This document shows positions 16,389 to 23,824 of a stretch of 64,000 nt of DNA, one piece after another. Origin of the DNA: Chloroflexota bacterium (GTDB lineage Bacteria; Chloroflexota; Anaerolineae; Anaerolineales; Villigracilaceae). Where the stretch lies: the NCBI GenBank assembly GCA_016234555.1, contig JACRBJ010000077.1, positions 1 through 64,000 on the forward strand. Direction: 5' to 3'. Each line of letters opens with the position of its first letter. The first letter of the stretch is position 1. The position numbers were made by a program, and so were the translations under genes. A model generated the notes under the pieces. That model made no database searches, had not been told where the DNA came from, and saw nothing but the letters and a program-made list of their open reading frames with translations.

Positions 16389-16543
16389 CTCACATCTCAG
16401 GCATGGGCAGCGCCACCGTTTGGGTGGACAAGGAACTCGATGCCAGCATCAGCGGCGCGGGGTCGGTGAGCTACTATGGTGACCCGAGTGTTCAGGAACA
16501 CATCAGTGGCGCAGGGGACGTGAAAGGCTTGGGCGAGAAGTAA
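16389..16543 (+). pseudogene. Decayed DUF2807 gene fragment with original stop (copy 3)
   Basis: Begins in HISGMGSATVWVDKEL and ends GAGDVKGLGEK-stop, matching the parent to its last codon. It is followed by a copy of the parent's terminator, which shows that the duplication covered coding end plus terminator. Confidence 0.82.
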
Positions 16544-16561
16544 ACCGCTTACACGCAGAAT

Positions 16562-16600
16562 CAAAGAGCCGCTTTCCAATGATGGAGAGCGGCTCTTTTT
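16562..16600 (+). terminator. Second copy of the DUF2807 terminator
   Basis: AAAGAGCCGC pairs with GCGGCTCTTT and is followed by TT. The sequence around it matches 15061-15101 except in the loop. Confidence 0.8.
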
Positions 16601-16623
16601 AAGCTCTTAGATAGTGAGACGTT

Positions 16624-17184
16624 TCAAAAGGAAAGGAAAGCCTCGCGTATTATTAATACACCCCAGCCCACAAAGAACAGTGCAGTTAGTATTGTTGTAG
16701 TCTTAAATAAACCAATACGCGGAATATTTGGTTGTTCCTGCGCTATTTTTTGAAATCTTTTTTTCTCATCTCCTTTTAATTGCTCTAATATGATTTTTCG
16801 TTCTTTTTTGGATTTCCTGAGAAAGATCGAATAGCGATAATGCCAAAGCCCTAATTCAGCTTCAATCTCTCGAATGCGATAAAAAGCAACCTGTTGATAA
16901 AAATACCAAGTGCGCGACAGCATATACCATAGCGAGAGTAACGCCATAGAACCTGCGCCAGTAATAAACACTACAAAAAATTGCTCTGGCGTATGATTGG
17001 TTGATGACCCAAAGTAAGCAAACCCTGCCAAAATTATCGGCAAGATTACGGAGGCTGTTTGCCAAATGAGACTATCTAGGCGACCAATTTTCTCACTGCA
17101 ACCACGATACTCTTCGCGAAGTGCAGCTTGTTTTTCTGGTGGCATATTCTTTTCTTGATCATCTTTAGGACGTGAATATCTCAT
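16624..17184 (-). CDS. AT-rich membrane protein of unknown function
   Basis: 186 aa. Not recognised. The N-terminal 40 residues are charged (EEYRGCSEKIGRLDSL), then two membrane helices follow (TASVILPIILAGFAYFG and FFVVFITGAGSMALLSLWYML), then a basic cytoplasmic stretch rich in Lys and Glu (LRKSKKERKIILEQLKGDEKK) and a last helix near the C-terminus (TTTILTALFFVGWGVLII). Base composition is much more AT-rich than the surrounding genes, suggesting acquisition. The layout resembles small accessory-island membrane proteins, but no family can be named. Confidence 0.6.
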   Translation of the reverse strand: MRYSRPKDDQEKNMPPEKQAALREEYRGCSEKIGRLDSLIWQTASVILPIILAGFAYFGSSTNHTPEQFFVVFITGAGSMALLSLWYMLSRTWYFYQQVAFYRIREIEAELGLWHYRYSIFLRKSKKERKIILEQLKGDEKKRFQKIAQEQPNIPRIGLFKTTTILTALFFVGWGVLIIREAFLSF

Positions 17185-17335
17185 AGTAATTACCTGAATA
17201 TCCTAAGAGTTTGCATTTCTGGCATTGGGGCGGGCGTGGACAATGCTTGGGAACAGAAAAAACTCGAAGCCAGAAAAATGCTCGAAAATGCGGCAGAATC
17301 CCCAGCGTCCAGTACGTGCTCTGTTAGCCCGCATT
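17185..17335. other. Gap with a possible remnant of SGAG-type sequence
   Basis: Around 17215-17290 the plus strand reads ISGIGAGVDNAWEQKKLEA, faintly like the DUF2807 repeats upstream. The similarity is short and could be chance. No complete gene is seen. Confidence 0.3.
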
Positions 17336-18160
17336 TTATTCCTTTTTGTTTTGTAACCCTTTCACAAAATCAATACCGTCTTCTGTGATTTTTACTGTAT
17401 CCACAGTGGCAGATCTGACCCAGCCTTCACTTTCCAAGTATGGCAGAAGTTGATTAAGCACGATTTGATGGTCAACCTTGCTTATATTTGCCAAATCAAC
17501 ATGACCAATTTTTTTAAATGTGTCTTCTCCCGTCAGATTATACAAATGCTGAAGTAAAGTAAACCGCAGGCGTATTCTACCTTCGATAGCTGATAATTCA
17601 CCGTTGCTTGCAAAATGAGGAAGTTCGTTGTTGAGTAATTCGCTTTCAACTTTAACTACACCGTCATGAAGTATCCAAATTCCTTCGACCCATGAACGGA
17701 ATTTTACAAAACCATTTTCCGCTAAATGTTGCCCTATAGAGACTATTTTGTTTTGAGATATGCCCATTAGATTTTGAATCGGGTCTGCGTCAACACGAGA
17801 AAAAACATCCGTCTTGGAATTCTGGTAAACAAAATACAAGAACTTAAATTTTTCTTCTGTCAGTCTCACAACATTTTTTGTTTCAATTTTCCAGATTCTA
17901 TTTGCCAATATATAGACTGCACGAAGAATATTTTCTTGTTCTCGTTCCGATGCCTTTTCGCTAAATAGTTGGTCGATTGCGCTAGAAATTCCAGATGGGT
18001 CAAAATTATTAAGCGCCCGAATTACACTTGGTATTCGACCATACTGTTTTGCTGCCCAATTTATTAAATCAGAATCAGCGCCATGCTGAAGAATCATTTT
18101 TTGGAATTCTTCAAAAGAAGGAACTTGGTTTGAATCGGATTTTATTATCTCGTTTGGCAT
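17336..18160 (-). CDS. AT-rich protein with two winged-helix-like regions
   Basis: 274 aa. Not recognised with confidence. Residues ~105-175 (LTEEKFKFLYFVYQNSKT to FVKFRSWVEGIWILHDGVVKVE) and ~195-265 (LLQHLYNLTG to GWVRSATVDTVKITEDGIDFV) both have the helix-helix-wing order of winged-helix DNA-binding or MarR-like modules. The N-terminal ~90 residues are helical and of unknown fold. Low GC and odd codon use, shared with the neighbouring membrane protein, suggest that both came as an island. A DNA-binding or regulatory role is inference only. Confidence 0.55.
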   Translation of the reverse strand: MPNEIIKSDSNQVPSFEEFQKMILQHGADSDLINWAAKQYGRIPSVIRALNNFDPSGISSAIDQLFSEKASEREQENILRAVYILANRIWKIETKNVVRLTEEKFKFLYFVYQNSKTDVFSRVDADPIQNLMGISQNKIVSIGQHLAENGFVKFRSWVEGIWILHDGVVKVESELLNNELPHFASNGELSAIEGRIRLRFTLLQHLYNLTGEDTFKKIGHVDLANISKVDHQIVLNQLLPYLESEGWVRSATVDTVKITEDGIDFVKGLQNKKE

Positions 18161-18316
18161 AATTTATCTTTTTGCAAATTGTGGGCTAACTATTGTGTCG
18201 GACACCATTCCACCGCCCAATTGCTTATATGCTTCTCGTATTCTAAAAATGAAACCCAACACCTTTCAGAATTATACAACTTCTCTGACAAATTCCCTAT
18301 TGCAAAGAGAAGGAAT
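18161..18316. other. AT-rich gap, no gene seen
   Basis: About 156 bp of AT-rich sequence between the winged-helix-like gene and the rtcB terminator. It presumably holds the promoter of the winged-helix gene. No clear -35/-10 pair stands out. Confidence 0.35.
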
Positions 18317-18353
18317 ATAAAAACTCTGTCGGAGACTTAGCTCTCCGACAGAG
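18317..18353 (-). terminator. Terminator after rtcB
   Basis: CTCTGTCGGAGA and TCTCCGACAGAG form a 12-bp stem, followed on the minus strand by a T-run (AGAGTTTTTA). It starts 4 bp after the rtcB stop. Confidence 0.88.
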
Positions 18354-18357
18354 CGAA

Positions 18358-19779
18358 CTAACTATCCCCAGGCTCATCCGCCATGCGGACAATTCTTGGA
18401 GTGAACTTGCCCAGCACCTCCACAAGCTCGGACTGGGCTTTGATGATCTCCTCGATGGGCTTGTACGCCTGCGGAGATTCGTCCATGCCGCCGCCGAGCA
18501 GGGTGACGCCGTTCTCTTTGAGATAGGCGTCCCGCGCCGACTTGCTGATCGAATTCAGCGCCGCCTTCCGACTCATCAACCTGCCCGCCCCGTGTGAAGC
18601 GGACTCCAGCGACGAGGCGACTCCCCGTCCGCGGATGAGATAGCCCGCGTCGCCCATCGAGCCTGGGATGATTCCCAGCGTGTCCCTGCTGGCGGGTGTG
18701 GCTCCCTTCCTGTGGACGATGACCTTCCGCCCGTCGGGGAGGCTTTCGTGCCAGGCGAAGTTGTGGTGATTTTCGACGGCGGCGGCTTCCTTCAACCCAA
18801 CCGCTGCGGCGACCCGCTGGTGGATGATGGTGTGATTTGCCGAAGCGAACCTGCCCGCCAGTTCCATCGAAAGCCAGTATTCCTGACCGTCTTCCGAATC
18901 CAGCGAGAGCCAGGCGAGGTGACTCACCGACTTGTCGAGGTCAGGATGCTTTTCCCGCGCCAACTTGCTGAAGCGGTCTGCGATCTTCGCGCCGACTCCG
19001 CGTGAGCCGCTGTGCGAGAGCAGGGCGAGGTACACGCCAGGCTCCAGGTCAAACATGGGTTCGGTCAGGTGGAACGATCCCCACTCGACGAAGTGATTGC
19101 CCATGCCGCTGGTGCCGAGTTGATTCATGGCGGTGTCTTTCAACGTCTGCAACTGGCGGGTGGCGTACCAGGCGTCATCGTCGAGGACGGCATGTTGCGC
19201 CTTCCTGCTGCCTGTCCACTTTGCGCCGATGCCGAAGGCAGTTTCGTTCCAGAGCGCATCTTCGAACATGCCTGGCTTTTGTCCAAGCAGATACGGCGAG
19301 ACTTCGTACAGCGAGAGCCGCATCCGACAGGCGATGTCCACGCCGACGGCGTAGGGGATGACCGCGTTCTCGGTTGCCAGCACGCCGCCGATGGGCAGTC
19401 CGTAGCCGACGTGGGCGTCGGGCATCAATGCGCCCGTGACGGTGATGGGCAGGCGCATGGCATTCTCCATTTGCCTGATGGCTTCGGGGTCGATGTTCTC
19501 CTGTCCCCAAATGGGGAAGGGCAGCGGACTTTCGAGCAGTTCGTCCACCGAAGGCTCGTCCACTTGTGTAATGCGGATACACTCGCGTGCGAGGTCTGCC
19601 TTCAAACTGTCGGCGAGGAAACTGCCTGGGTTTTGCCGAACCGCATCCAGCGCGGAGAGGATTTCGTCGCGTTCGAGTCCCTGCTCTGTGAGTTGAGCCG
19701 CCACGTTCTTTGCCAAACCGATGATCTTTCCATCGGGCCAATTTTCCAACTTTAGAATCTTGCCAGTAATGATGTCCAT
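18358..19779 (-). CDS. rtcB: RtcB family RNA-splicing ligase
   Basis: 473 aa from MDIITGKILKLENWP, chosen because GGAATT lies just upstream; the open frame continues into a repeat that is unlikely to be translated. RtcB joins 2',3'-cyclic phosphate to 5'-OH RNA ends with GTP and Mn. Visible metal and nucleotide motifs are DAHVGYGLPIGGVLAT, GVDIACRM (metal Cys), SHSGSRGVGAKI, NHHNFAWHE, HRKGATPA, and SASHGAGRLMSRKAA, whose His is the guanylated residue. No archease gene is adjacent. It could repair tRNAs cut by toxins such as the VapC encoded 2.9 kb away (inference). Confidence 0.93.
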   Translation of the reverse strand: MDIITGKILKLENWPDGKIIGLAKNVAAQLTEQGLERDEILSALDAVRQNPGSFLADSLKADLARECIRITQVDEPSVDELLESPLPFPIWGQENIDPEAIRQMENAMRLPITVTGALMPDAHVGYGLPIGGVLATENAVIPYAVGVDIACRMRLSLYEVSPYLLGQKPGMFEDALWNETAFGIGAKWTGSRKAQHAVLDDDAWYATRQLQTLKDTAMNQLGTSGMGNHFVEWGSFHLTEPMFDLEPGVYLALLSHSGSRGVGAKIADRFSKLAREKHPDLDKSVSHLAWLSLDSEDGQEYWLSMELAGRFASANHTIIHQRVAAAVGLKEAAAVENHHNFAWHESLPDGRKVIVHRKGATPASRDTLGIIPGSMGDAGYLIRGRGVASSLESASHGAGRLMSRKAALNSISKSARDAYLKENGVTLLGGGMDESPQAYKPIEEIIKAQSELVEVLGKFTPRIVRMADEPGDS

Positions 19780-19791
19780 TTTAATTCCTTT

Positions 19792-19843
19792 GACGATGGA
19801 CGATTGACCGTGGACCATCGTCCGCCGTCCATCGTCTATCGTC
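19792..19843. repeat. GACGATGGAC-type intergenic repeat (copy 1)
   Basis: A patchwork of GACGATGGAC, TGACCGTGGACCATCGTCC and CCATCGTCTATCGTCC that folds back on itself. A longer relative lies at 21653-21738 and a more diverged one near 39028-39066. It was translated spuriously in the upstream extensions of rtcB and the ABC gene. Confidence 0.6.
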
Positions 19844-19845
19844 CG

Positions 19846-21642
19846 CTATTCTTCCAACTTCCACAATTCGCGCATCTCGGCGCTGGACTCTAGCAACTCA
19901 TCCAGCGTGCCTTCGGCTTCGACGCGACCATCTTTCAAAACGATAATGTGGTCGGCGCGTCGCAGCAGCGGACGGCGGTGGGAAACGACGAGACAGGTCA
20001 CGCGCAGCGTCCCAGCCTCGAAAATCTGCTCCCAAAGCTGACGCTCGGTTTCGACATCCAGCGCGCTGGAGAGGTCGTCGAAGACCACGAGTTCGGCTTG
20101 ACGGATGAACATGCGCGCGGCGGCGGAGCGTTGCACCTGTCCACCCGAAAGTTTTACGCCGCGCGCGCCGACCATCGTTTCGAGGTTGTCGTCCATCTGT
20201 TCGAGGTCGCGCTCCATCACCGCAAGTTTTGTGGCTTTGTAAATTTCATCGTCGCTGCGTTCGAGACCGAGCAGAATATTATTTCGCAGTGTGTTGCTGA
20301 ACAGGCGCGGAACCTGTGCGGTGTAGGCGCAGCGCGGCGGAATGAGAAAATCGCCAGGCGCGTGGATCGTGGTTCCGTTCCATTTGATTTCACCAGATTG
20401 CATGGGCAGCAGCCCAAGCAATGTCCGCAGCAGGGTTGTCTTGCCAGAACCGATGCGACCCGTGATGACCGTCAACGAATTACGTTTTACGTTTAGTGAA
20501 ATGTCTTCGATGCCGTTGACAGAATCAGGGTAGCGAAAGGTCAGATGGTCAGCCACCAGCTCGGTCAGTCGGTCGGCTTCGGTTTTGTCTGCATAGGTCA
20601 CTGCGGGCAGCGGTCCATCCAAATCCACTTTACTATGTTCGACAAGCGCGTTCAAGGGCGCGTTCTCCATCAGGCGATACATGCGCTGGACGGAGACATC
20701 GAGCTGCTTGTAACGTGCCCACAACATGCCGCCGAAGGTGGTCAGGTCGCCCATGCTTTGCAGCAGATAAACGAAGAGCGAGAAGTCGCCGAGCGTGAAA
20801 TGACCCTCGCGCATGGATTGACCGACGAGGACGAGGATGACGCCCGTGCCCAGCGTGGACGTGTTGCGATAGATCGAGCCGAGTATCTCGTCGAAAAGCT
20901 TTTCGCGGATGGTCAGGATGCGGCGCTCGTCGTTGAGTTTGTGAAAGTAGCCGATGACATTCTTTTCAGCGGTCGCCACTTTGACAGCTTGCACCGCGCC
21001 GAAGAATTCGCCGATGAAGCCTGTGACTTTTCCGCCAGCCTGACGCGATGCGCGGCGATAATGTTCGATGCGGCTGGTTGCGAGGTTGGCGACGATGCCG
21101 ACGATGACCAGCGGAACCAAAGCCATGACCGTCACCGACGGATTGATTCTGGTCATCAGGACGATGGATACTGCGATGATGACCAGCCCGACCATGACGT
21201 CGTTGATCAGAATCACGAAGAGCGGAATCTCGTTCACGTCGGTCTTGAAGCGGCTGACGGCTTCACCTGCCGAGTCGGGCAACGCCGATGCGCCAGGGCG
21301 GCGCAGGATGTGTTTCAAAAGATTCTTGCGCAGCAGGGTGGACATGTCCGCGAAGATGGGCACGTCGGCATAATAAAATCCGTAGCTTGCGACGACACGT
21401 CCGATCCATGTGGCGGCGAGGAAGGCGACGATTGCCCAGATGCCAAACGTTAATTTAGCTTCGCCAGTCACCATGTCGAAGAAGGCTTTGATGATGAGCG
21501 CGGGCGCGACCTGCCAGCAAAAGCGGATGAGCGATACGCTGATGAGGTCAATGAACCACAGCCACGGGCGAAAACGCAACATTTCCCAGATGACTTTCCA
21601 TGCGGGCAATGCGGGGACTTTTTGATTGAGGGTTGTTTCCAT
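19846..21642 (-). CDS. ABC exporter half-transporter, degenerate ATP site subunit
   Basis: 598 aa from METTLNQKVPAL, preceded by AAGGAAC. An ABC-type exporter membrane domain with six helices (~20-310) is followed by a nucleotide-binding domain: Walker A GRIGSGKTT, signature KLSGGQVQRS, Walker B ELVVFDDLSSALD, switch His in VVSHRR. The residue after the Walker B aspartate is Asp, not the catalytic Glu. That is the hallmark of the degenerate site in heterodimeric exporters such as BmrCD or TM287/288. It is the second gene after its partner at 21744. Substrate is unknown; a drug or lipid exporter is likely. Confidence 0.9.
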   Translation of the reverse strand: METTLNQKVPALPAWKVIWEMLRFRPWLWFIDLISVSLIRFCWQVAPALIIKAFFDMVTGEAKLTFGIWAIVAFLAATWIGRVVASYGFYYADVPIFADMSTLLRKNLLKHILRRPGASALPDSAGEAVSRFKTDVNEIPLFVILINDVMVGLVIIAVSIVLMTRINPSVTVMALVPLVIVGIVANLATSRIEHYRRASRQAGGKVTGFIGEFFGAVQAVKVATAEKNVIGYFHKLNDERRILTIREKLFDEILGSIYRNTSTLGTGVILVLVGQSMREGHFTLGDFSLFVYLLQSMGDLTTFGGMLWARYKQLDVSVQRMYRLMENAPLNALVEHSKVDLDGPLPAVTYADKTEADRLTELVADHLTFRYPDSVNGIEDISLNVKRNSLTVITGRIGSGKTTLLRTLLGLLPMQSGEIKWNGTTIHAPGDFLIPPRCAYTAQVPRLFSNTLRNNILLGLERSDDEIYKATKLAVMERDLEQMDDNLETMVGARGVKLSGGQVQRSAAARMFIRQAELVVFDDLSSALDVETERQLWEQIFEAGTLRVTCLVVSHRRPLLRRADHIIVLKDGRVEAEGTLDELLESSAEMRELWKLEE

Positions 21643-21652
21643 GATAGTTCCT

Positions 21653-21738
21653 TGACGATGGACGATGGACCGTTGACCATGGACGACTGACGACGGACGA
21701 TGGGTTGTCCGTGGTCTATCGTCCACGGTCTATGGTCT
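21653..21738. repeat. GACGATGGAC-type intergenic repeat (copy 2)
   Basis: Alternating GACGATGGAC, CGTTGACCATGGAC and GGTCTATCGTCCACGG segments between the two ABC half-transporter genes, partly self-complementary. The same kind of sequence lies downstream at 19792-19843. It fills the whole 100-bp gap. Confidence 0.6.
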
Positions 21739-21743
21739 GCTGG

Positions 21744-23489
21744 CTATGCCAGCACTTCTTCCATTCCAGTTTGTAGCAATTGATAAAACCTTGACTTCGG
21801 GTCAGCGGCGAGTTGCTTGCGGTTGCCGTATTCGCTGACCGTGCCTTTGTCCAAAATCATCACATCGTCTGCGCGGTGGATGGTGTCGAGGCGGTGGGCG
21901 ATGATGATGGCGGTGCGGTTCTTCAGCAGTTTGTCTATCGCGCGTTCAAGTAGCTGCTCGGTGGCGGGATCGAGACGGGATGAGGCTTCGTCGAGAATCA
22001 CCAGACCTGGATTCCGCAGGAAGACTCGGGTGAACGCCAGCAGTTGCGCCTCGCCCGCCGATAGGGAGCGGGAACCCGTGTCGAGTTCAGTGTCCAAGCC
22101 TTTGGGCTGAGTCTTTAGCCAATCGCCGAGTTCCAGTTCTTCGAGCGTCGCGATGATTTTCTCATCAGGGATCGAACGGTCGAAGAAGGTCAGGTTGTCG
22201 CGGATGCTGGCGCGGAACAGTTGCACATCCTGTGTGACGATGGCGATGTTGCGTCGCAAGGTGTCGAGATGCGCTTCACGCAAATCCGAGTCGTTGACCT
22301 TGATGCTGCCAGCCTTCACGTCGTACAGGCGGAAGATCAACCGTCCGAGGGTGGTCTTGCCGCTGCCCGTGCGTCCCAGCAGACCGAGGATCGAGCCAGG
22401 CTTGAGGTCGAAGGAGAGTCCGTTCAAAACGGAATCCGCCCCGTTGTAGGAAAAAGCCACGTCTTCAAATCGCAGGGCAAGTGGCTTGTTCGGAATCTCC
22501 ACGCCCGCGCCGCTGGTCACTTCCGCCTTGAAGTTGCGGAACTCGGTCAGGCGCTCAACACAGGCTCCGATGGTCTGGAAACTTTCGATCTCGTGTGTCA
22601 TCGCCCAGAAAGGTTCCTCCAGCAGGTTGATGTAATGCACGAACAGATACACCGTGCCGATGGTGATGAGTCCCGCCGAAAAGAGCCAATATCCGCTGGC
22701 GATGGCGAGCAGGTTGCCGAAGGTCAGCGCGAAGCCCATCGCGTTTTCGATGATCCAGCGCTTGAAATGCGCCCTTCGGTTGTGACCGAGGATGATGCCC
22801 TGATGGCGGAACAACTCGCGGATGGAAAAGTCCACCGCGCCGCTGGAGCGGATATCCTCTGTGCCAGCCAGTTGCTCCTCGACGAAGCCGTAGAGTTGGG
22901 CTTCCGCTTCGCGCCGTGCCTTTTGGTGTGGCACGGCGATGTCCTTGAGCCGACCGAGGATGGTGATGGTCAGAATCGAGTAGACCGTGAACGCCAGCCC
23001 TGCCTGCCAGTTCTCGATGAACAGCGCGATGAGGATGCCGACGAGCAGCAGTCCGTTGGCGATCAGGTTGAGCGCGAACTGCGAGAAGAAGGTCGCCAGT
23101 TCGGTCACGTCGCCGTCGATGCGCTCGATTAACTCGCCAGGCGTGTGGTCGTTGTGGAACTTCATGTCGAGGTACAGGGCGTGCTCCGCCAGTTCGGCGC
23201 GCAGGTCGTTGGTGGCTGTCCACGCGACGTTTTCGCCGAGATAGGTGACGCTGACCGCGACGGCTTGTTGAATCAATGCCACGCCGATGAAGGCAATCGC
23301 CGTCCAGGTGAGGGTTTGCAGGGCTTCGCCAGCCAGCGCGGAGTCGATAAACTTGCGCATGATCTGAGGCGTGAAGATCCGCAAGCCGATGCTGCCGAAC
23401 ATGAGGGCAGCCAGCAGGAGAAACCGTCCCTTTTGCGGGCGGATGTGGTCGGAGAGCAGGTTCCAGTAGGCTTTGAGTGAGAGGTTCAT
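21744..23489 (-). CDS. ABC exporter half-transporter, consensus ATP site subunit
   Basis: 581 aa from MNLSLKAYWNLLSDHI; the upstream part of the open frame is repeat sequence. Six membrane helices (~15-310) are followed by a nucleotide-binding domain: Walker A GRTGSGKTT, Walker B LVILDEASSRLD with the catalytic Glu, switch His in IIAHRLDTI. Its signature reads LSAGEAQ rather than LSGGQ. The altered signature here and the altered Walker B in the partner would meet in one composite site, so one of the two ATP sites is degenerate. Expression probably depends on the upstream leader peptide and terminator (23575-23701). Confidence 0.9.
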   Translation of the reverse strand: MNLSLKAYWNLLSDHIRPQKGRFLLLAALMFGSIGLRIFTPQIMRKFIDSALAGEALQTLTWTAIAFIGVALIQQAVAVSVTYLGENVAWTATNDLRAELAEHALYLDMKFHNDHTPGELIERIDGDVTELATFFSQFALNLIANGLLLVGILIALFIENWQAGLAFTVYSILTITILGRLKDIAVPHQKARREAEAQLYGFVEEQLAGTEDIRSSGAVDFSIRELFRHQGIILGHNRRAHFKRWIIENAMGFALTFGNLLAIASGYWLFSAGLITIGTVYLFVHYINLLEEPFWAMTHEIESFQTIGACVERLTEFRNFKAEVTSGAGVEIPNKPLALRFEDVAFSYNGADSVLNGLSFDLKPGSILGLLGRTGSGKTTLGRLIFRLYDVKAGSIKVNDSDLREAHLDTLRRNIAIVTQDVQLFRASIRDNLTFFDRSIPDEKIIATLEELELGDWLKTQPKGLDTELDTGSRSLSAGEAQLLAFTRVFLRNPGLVILDEASSRLDPATEQLLERAIDKLLKNRTAIIIAHRLDTIHRADDVMILDKGTVSEYGNRKQLAADPKSRFYQLLQTGMEEVLA

Positions 23490-23506
23490 GATGGTGTTCC
23501 GTTGGT

Positions 23507-23566
23507 GTAGGGGCGACCCTTCTGGTTGGTCGGGCTTCTTCGTCAACCTTGGCGGGTCGCCCCTAC
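23507..23566. repeat. GTAGGGGCGA palindromic element (copy 1)
   Basis: 60 bp with 13-bp inverted ends GTAGGGGCGACCC and GGGTCGCCCCTAC, plus an inner GGTTG/CAACC stem. It lies in the 5' leader of the ABC exporter mRNA, between the attenuator and the start codon. A shorter perfect palindrome with the same end sequence is at 40634-40664. Confidence 0.7.
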
Positions 23567-23574
23567 AATTACAC

Positions 23575-23606
23575 AATAAAAAACACGGCGCATGTGCGCC
23601 GTGTTT
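23575..23606 (-). terminator. Attenuator terminator in the ABC exporter leader
   Basis: On the minus strand AAACACGGCGCA pairs with TGCGCCGTGTTT (12-bp perfect stem), followed by TTTATT. There is no full gene between its promoter and this terminator, only a 23-codon leader. The terminator stem contains GGCGCAC, the exact complement of GTGCGCC inside the leader ORF at 23647-23653. A competing antiterminator helix is therefore possible. Confidence 0.8.
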
Positions 23607-23629
23607 GAAAACACAGGAGATTGAGTCCG

Positions 23630-23701
23630 CTAACGGACAGTCAATAGGCGCACTTCGAGAAGGTAGATTTTTCGTTCGGGTATGGCAAGACGTAAGATCA
23701 T
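23630..23701 (-). CDS. Putative 23-residue leader peptide of the ABC exporter operon
   Basis: ATG at 23701, ten bases after AAAGGAG, opens a 23-codon frame that starts MILRLAIPERK and ends LLTVR followed by TAG. It is too short for normal gene finders. Its codons 17-19 contain GTGCGCC, which can pair with the 5' arm of the terminator 24 bp after the stop codon. This is the arrangement of ribosome-mediated attenuation, as described for the B. subtilis BmrB leader ahead of the heterodimeric exporter BmrCD. A stalled ribosome early in the leader would free GTGCGCC and block the terminator (inference). Without homologues this remains a prediction. Confidence 0.6.
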   Translation of the reverse strand: MILRLAIPERKIYLLEVRLLTVR

Positions 23702-23741
23702 TAGAAGCGCGCTCCTTTCTTTTGAGTTTGATTACAGTTGC

Positions 23742-23771
23742 AGTTTACATTAAAGCGGGATGAGTTGTCAA
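23742..23771 (-). promoter_or_regulatory. Promoter of the leader peptide-ABC exporter operon
   Basis: TTGACA (perfect -35) at 23766-23771 and TAAACT at 23742-23747 on the minus strand, 18 bp apart. A transcript from here would carry the AAAGGAG and leader ORF, then the terminator. Confidence 0.6.
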
Positions 23772-23776
23772 GGAAT

Positions 23777-23804
23777 TTGGATCACATTGTTCAAGGTGTA
23801 AAAT
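23777..23804 (+). promoter_or_regulatory. Possible promoter of the SH3 lipoprotein gene
   Basis: TTGGAT, 16 bp, TAAAAT on the plus strand. It ends 20 bp before the ATG and overlaps the divergent exporter promoter region. Confidence 0.4.
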
Positions 23805-23824
23805 AGATCAAAATCGAGGTTCAA

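Noticed and set aside
16397..16579. Small minus-strand frames over the DUF2807 debris
   Set aside because: Reverse-strand shadows of repeated coding sequence.
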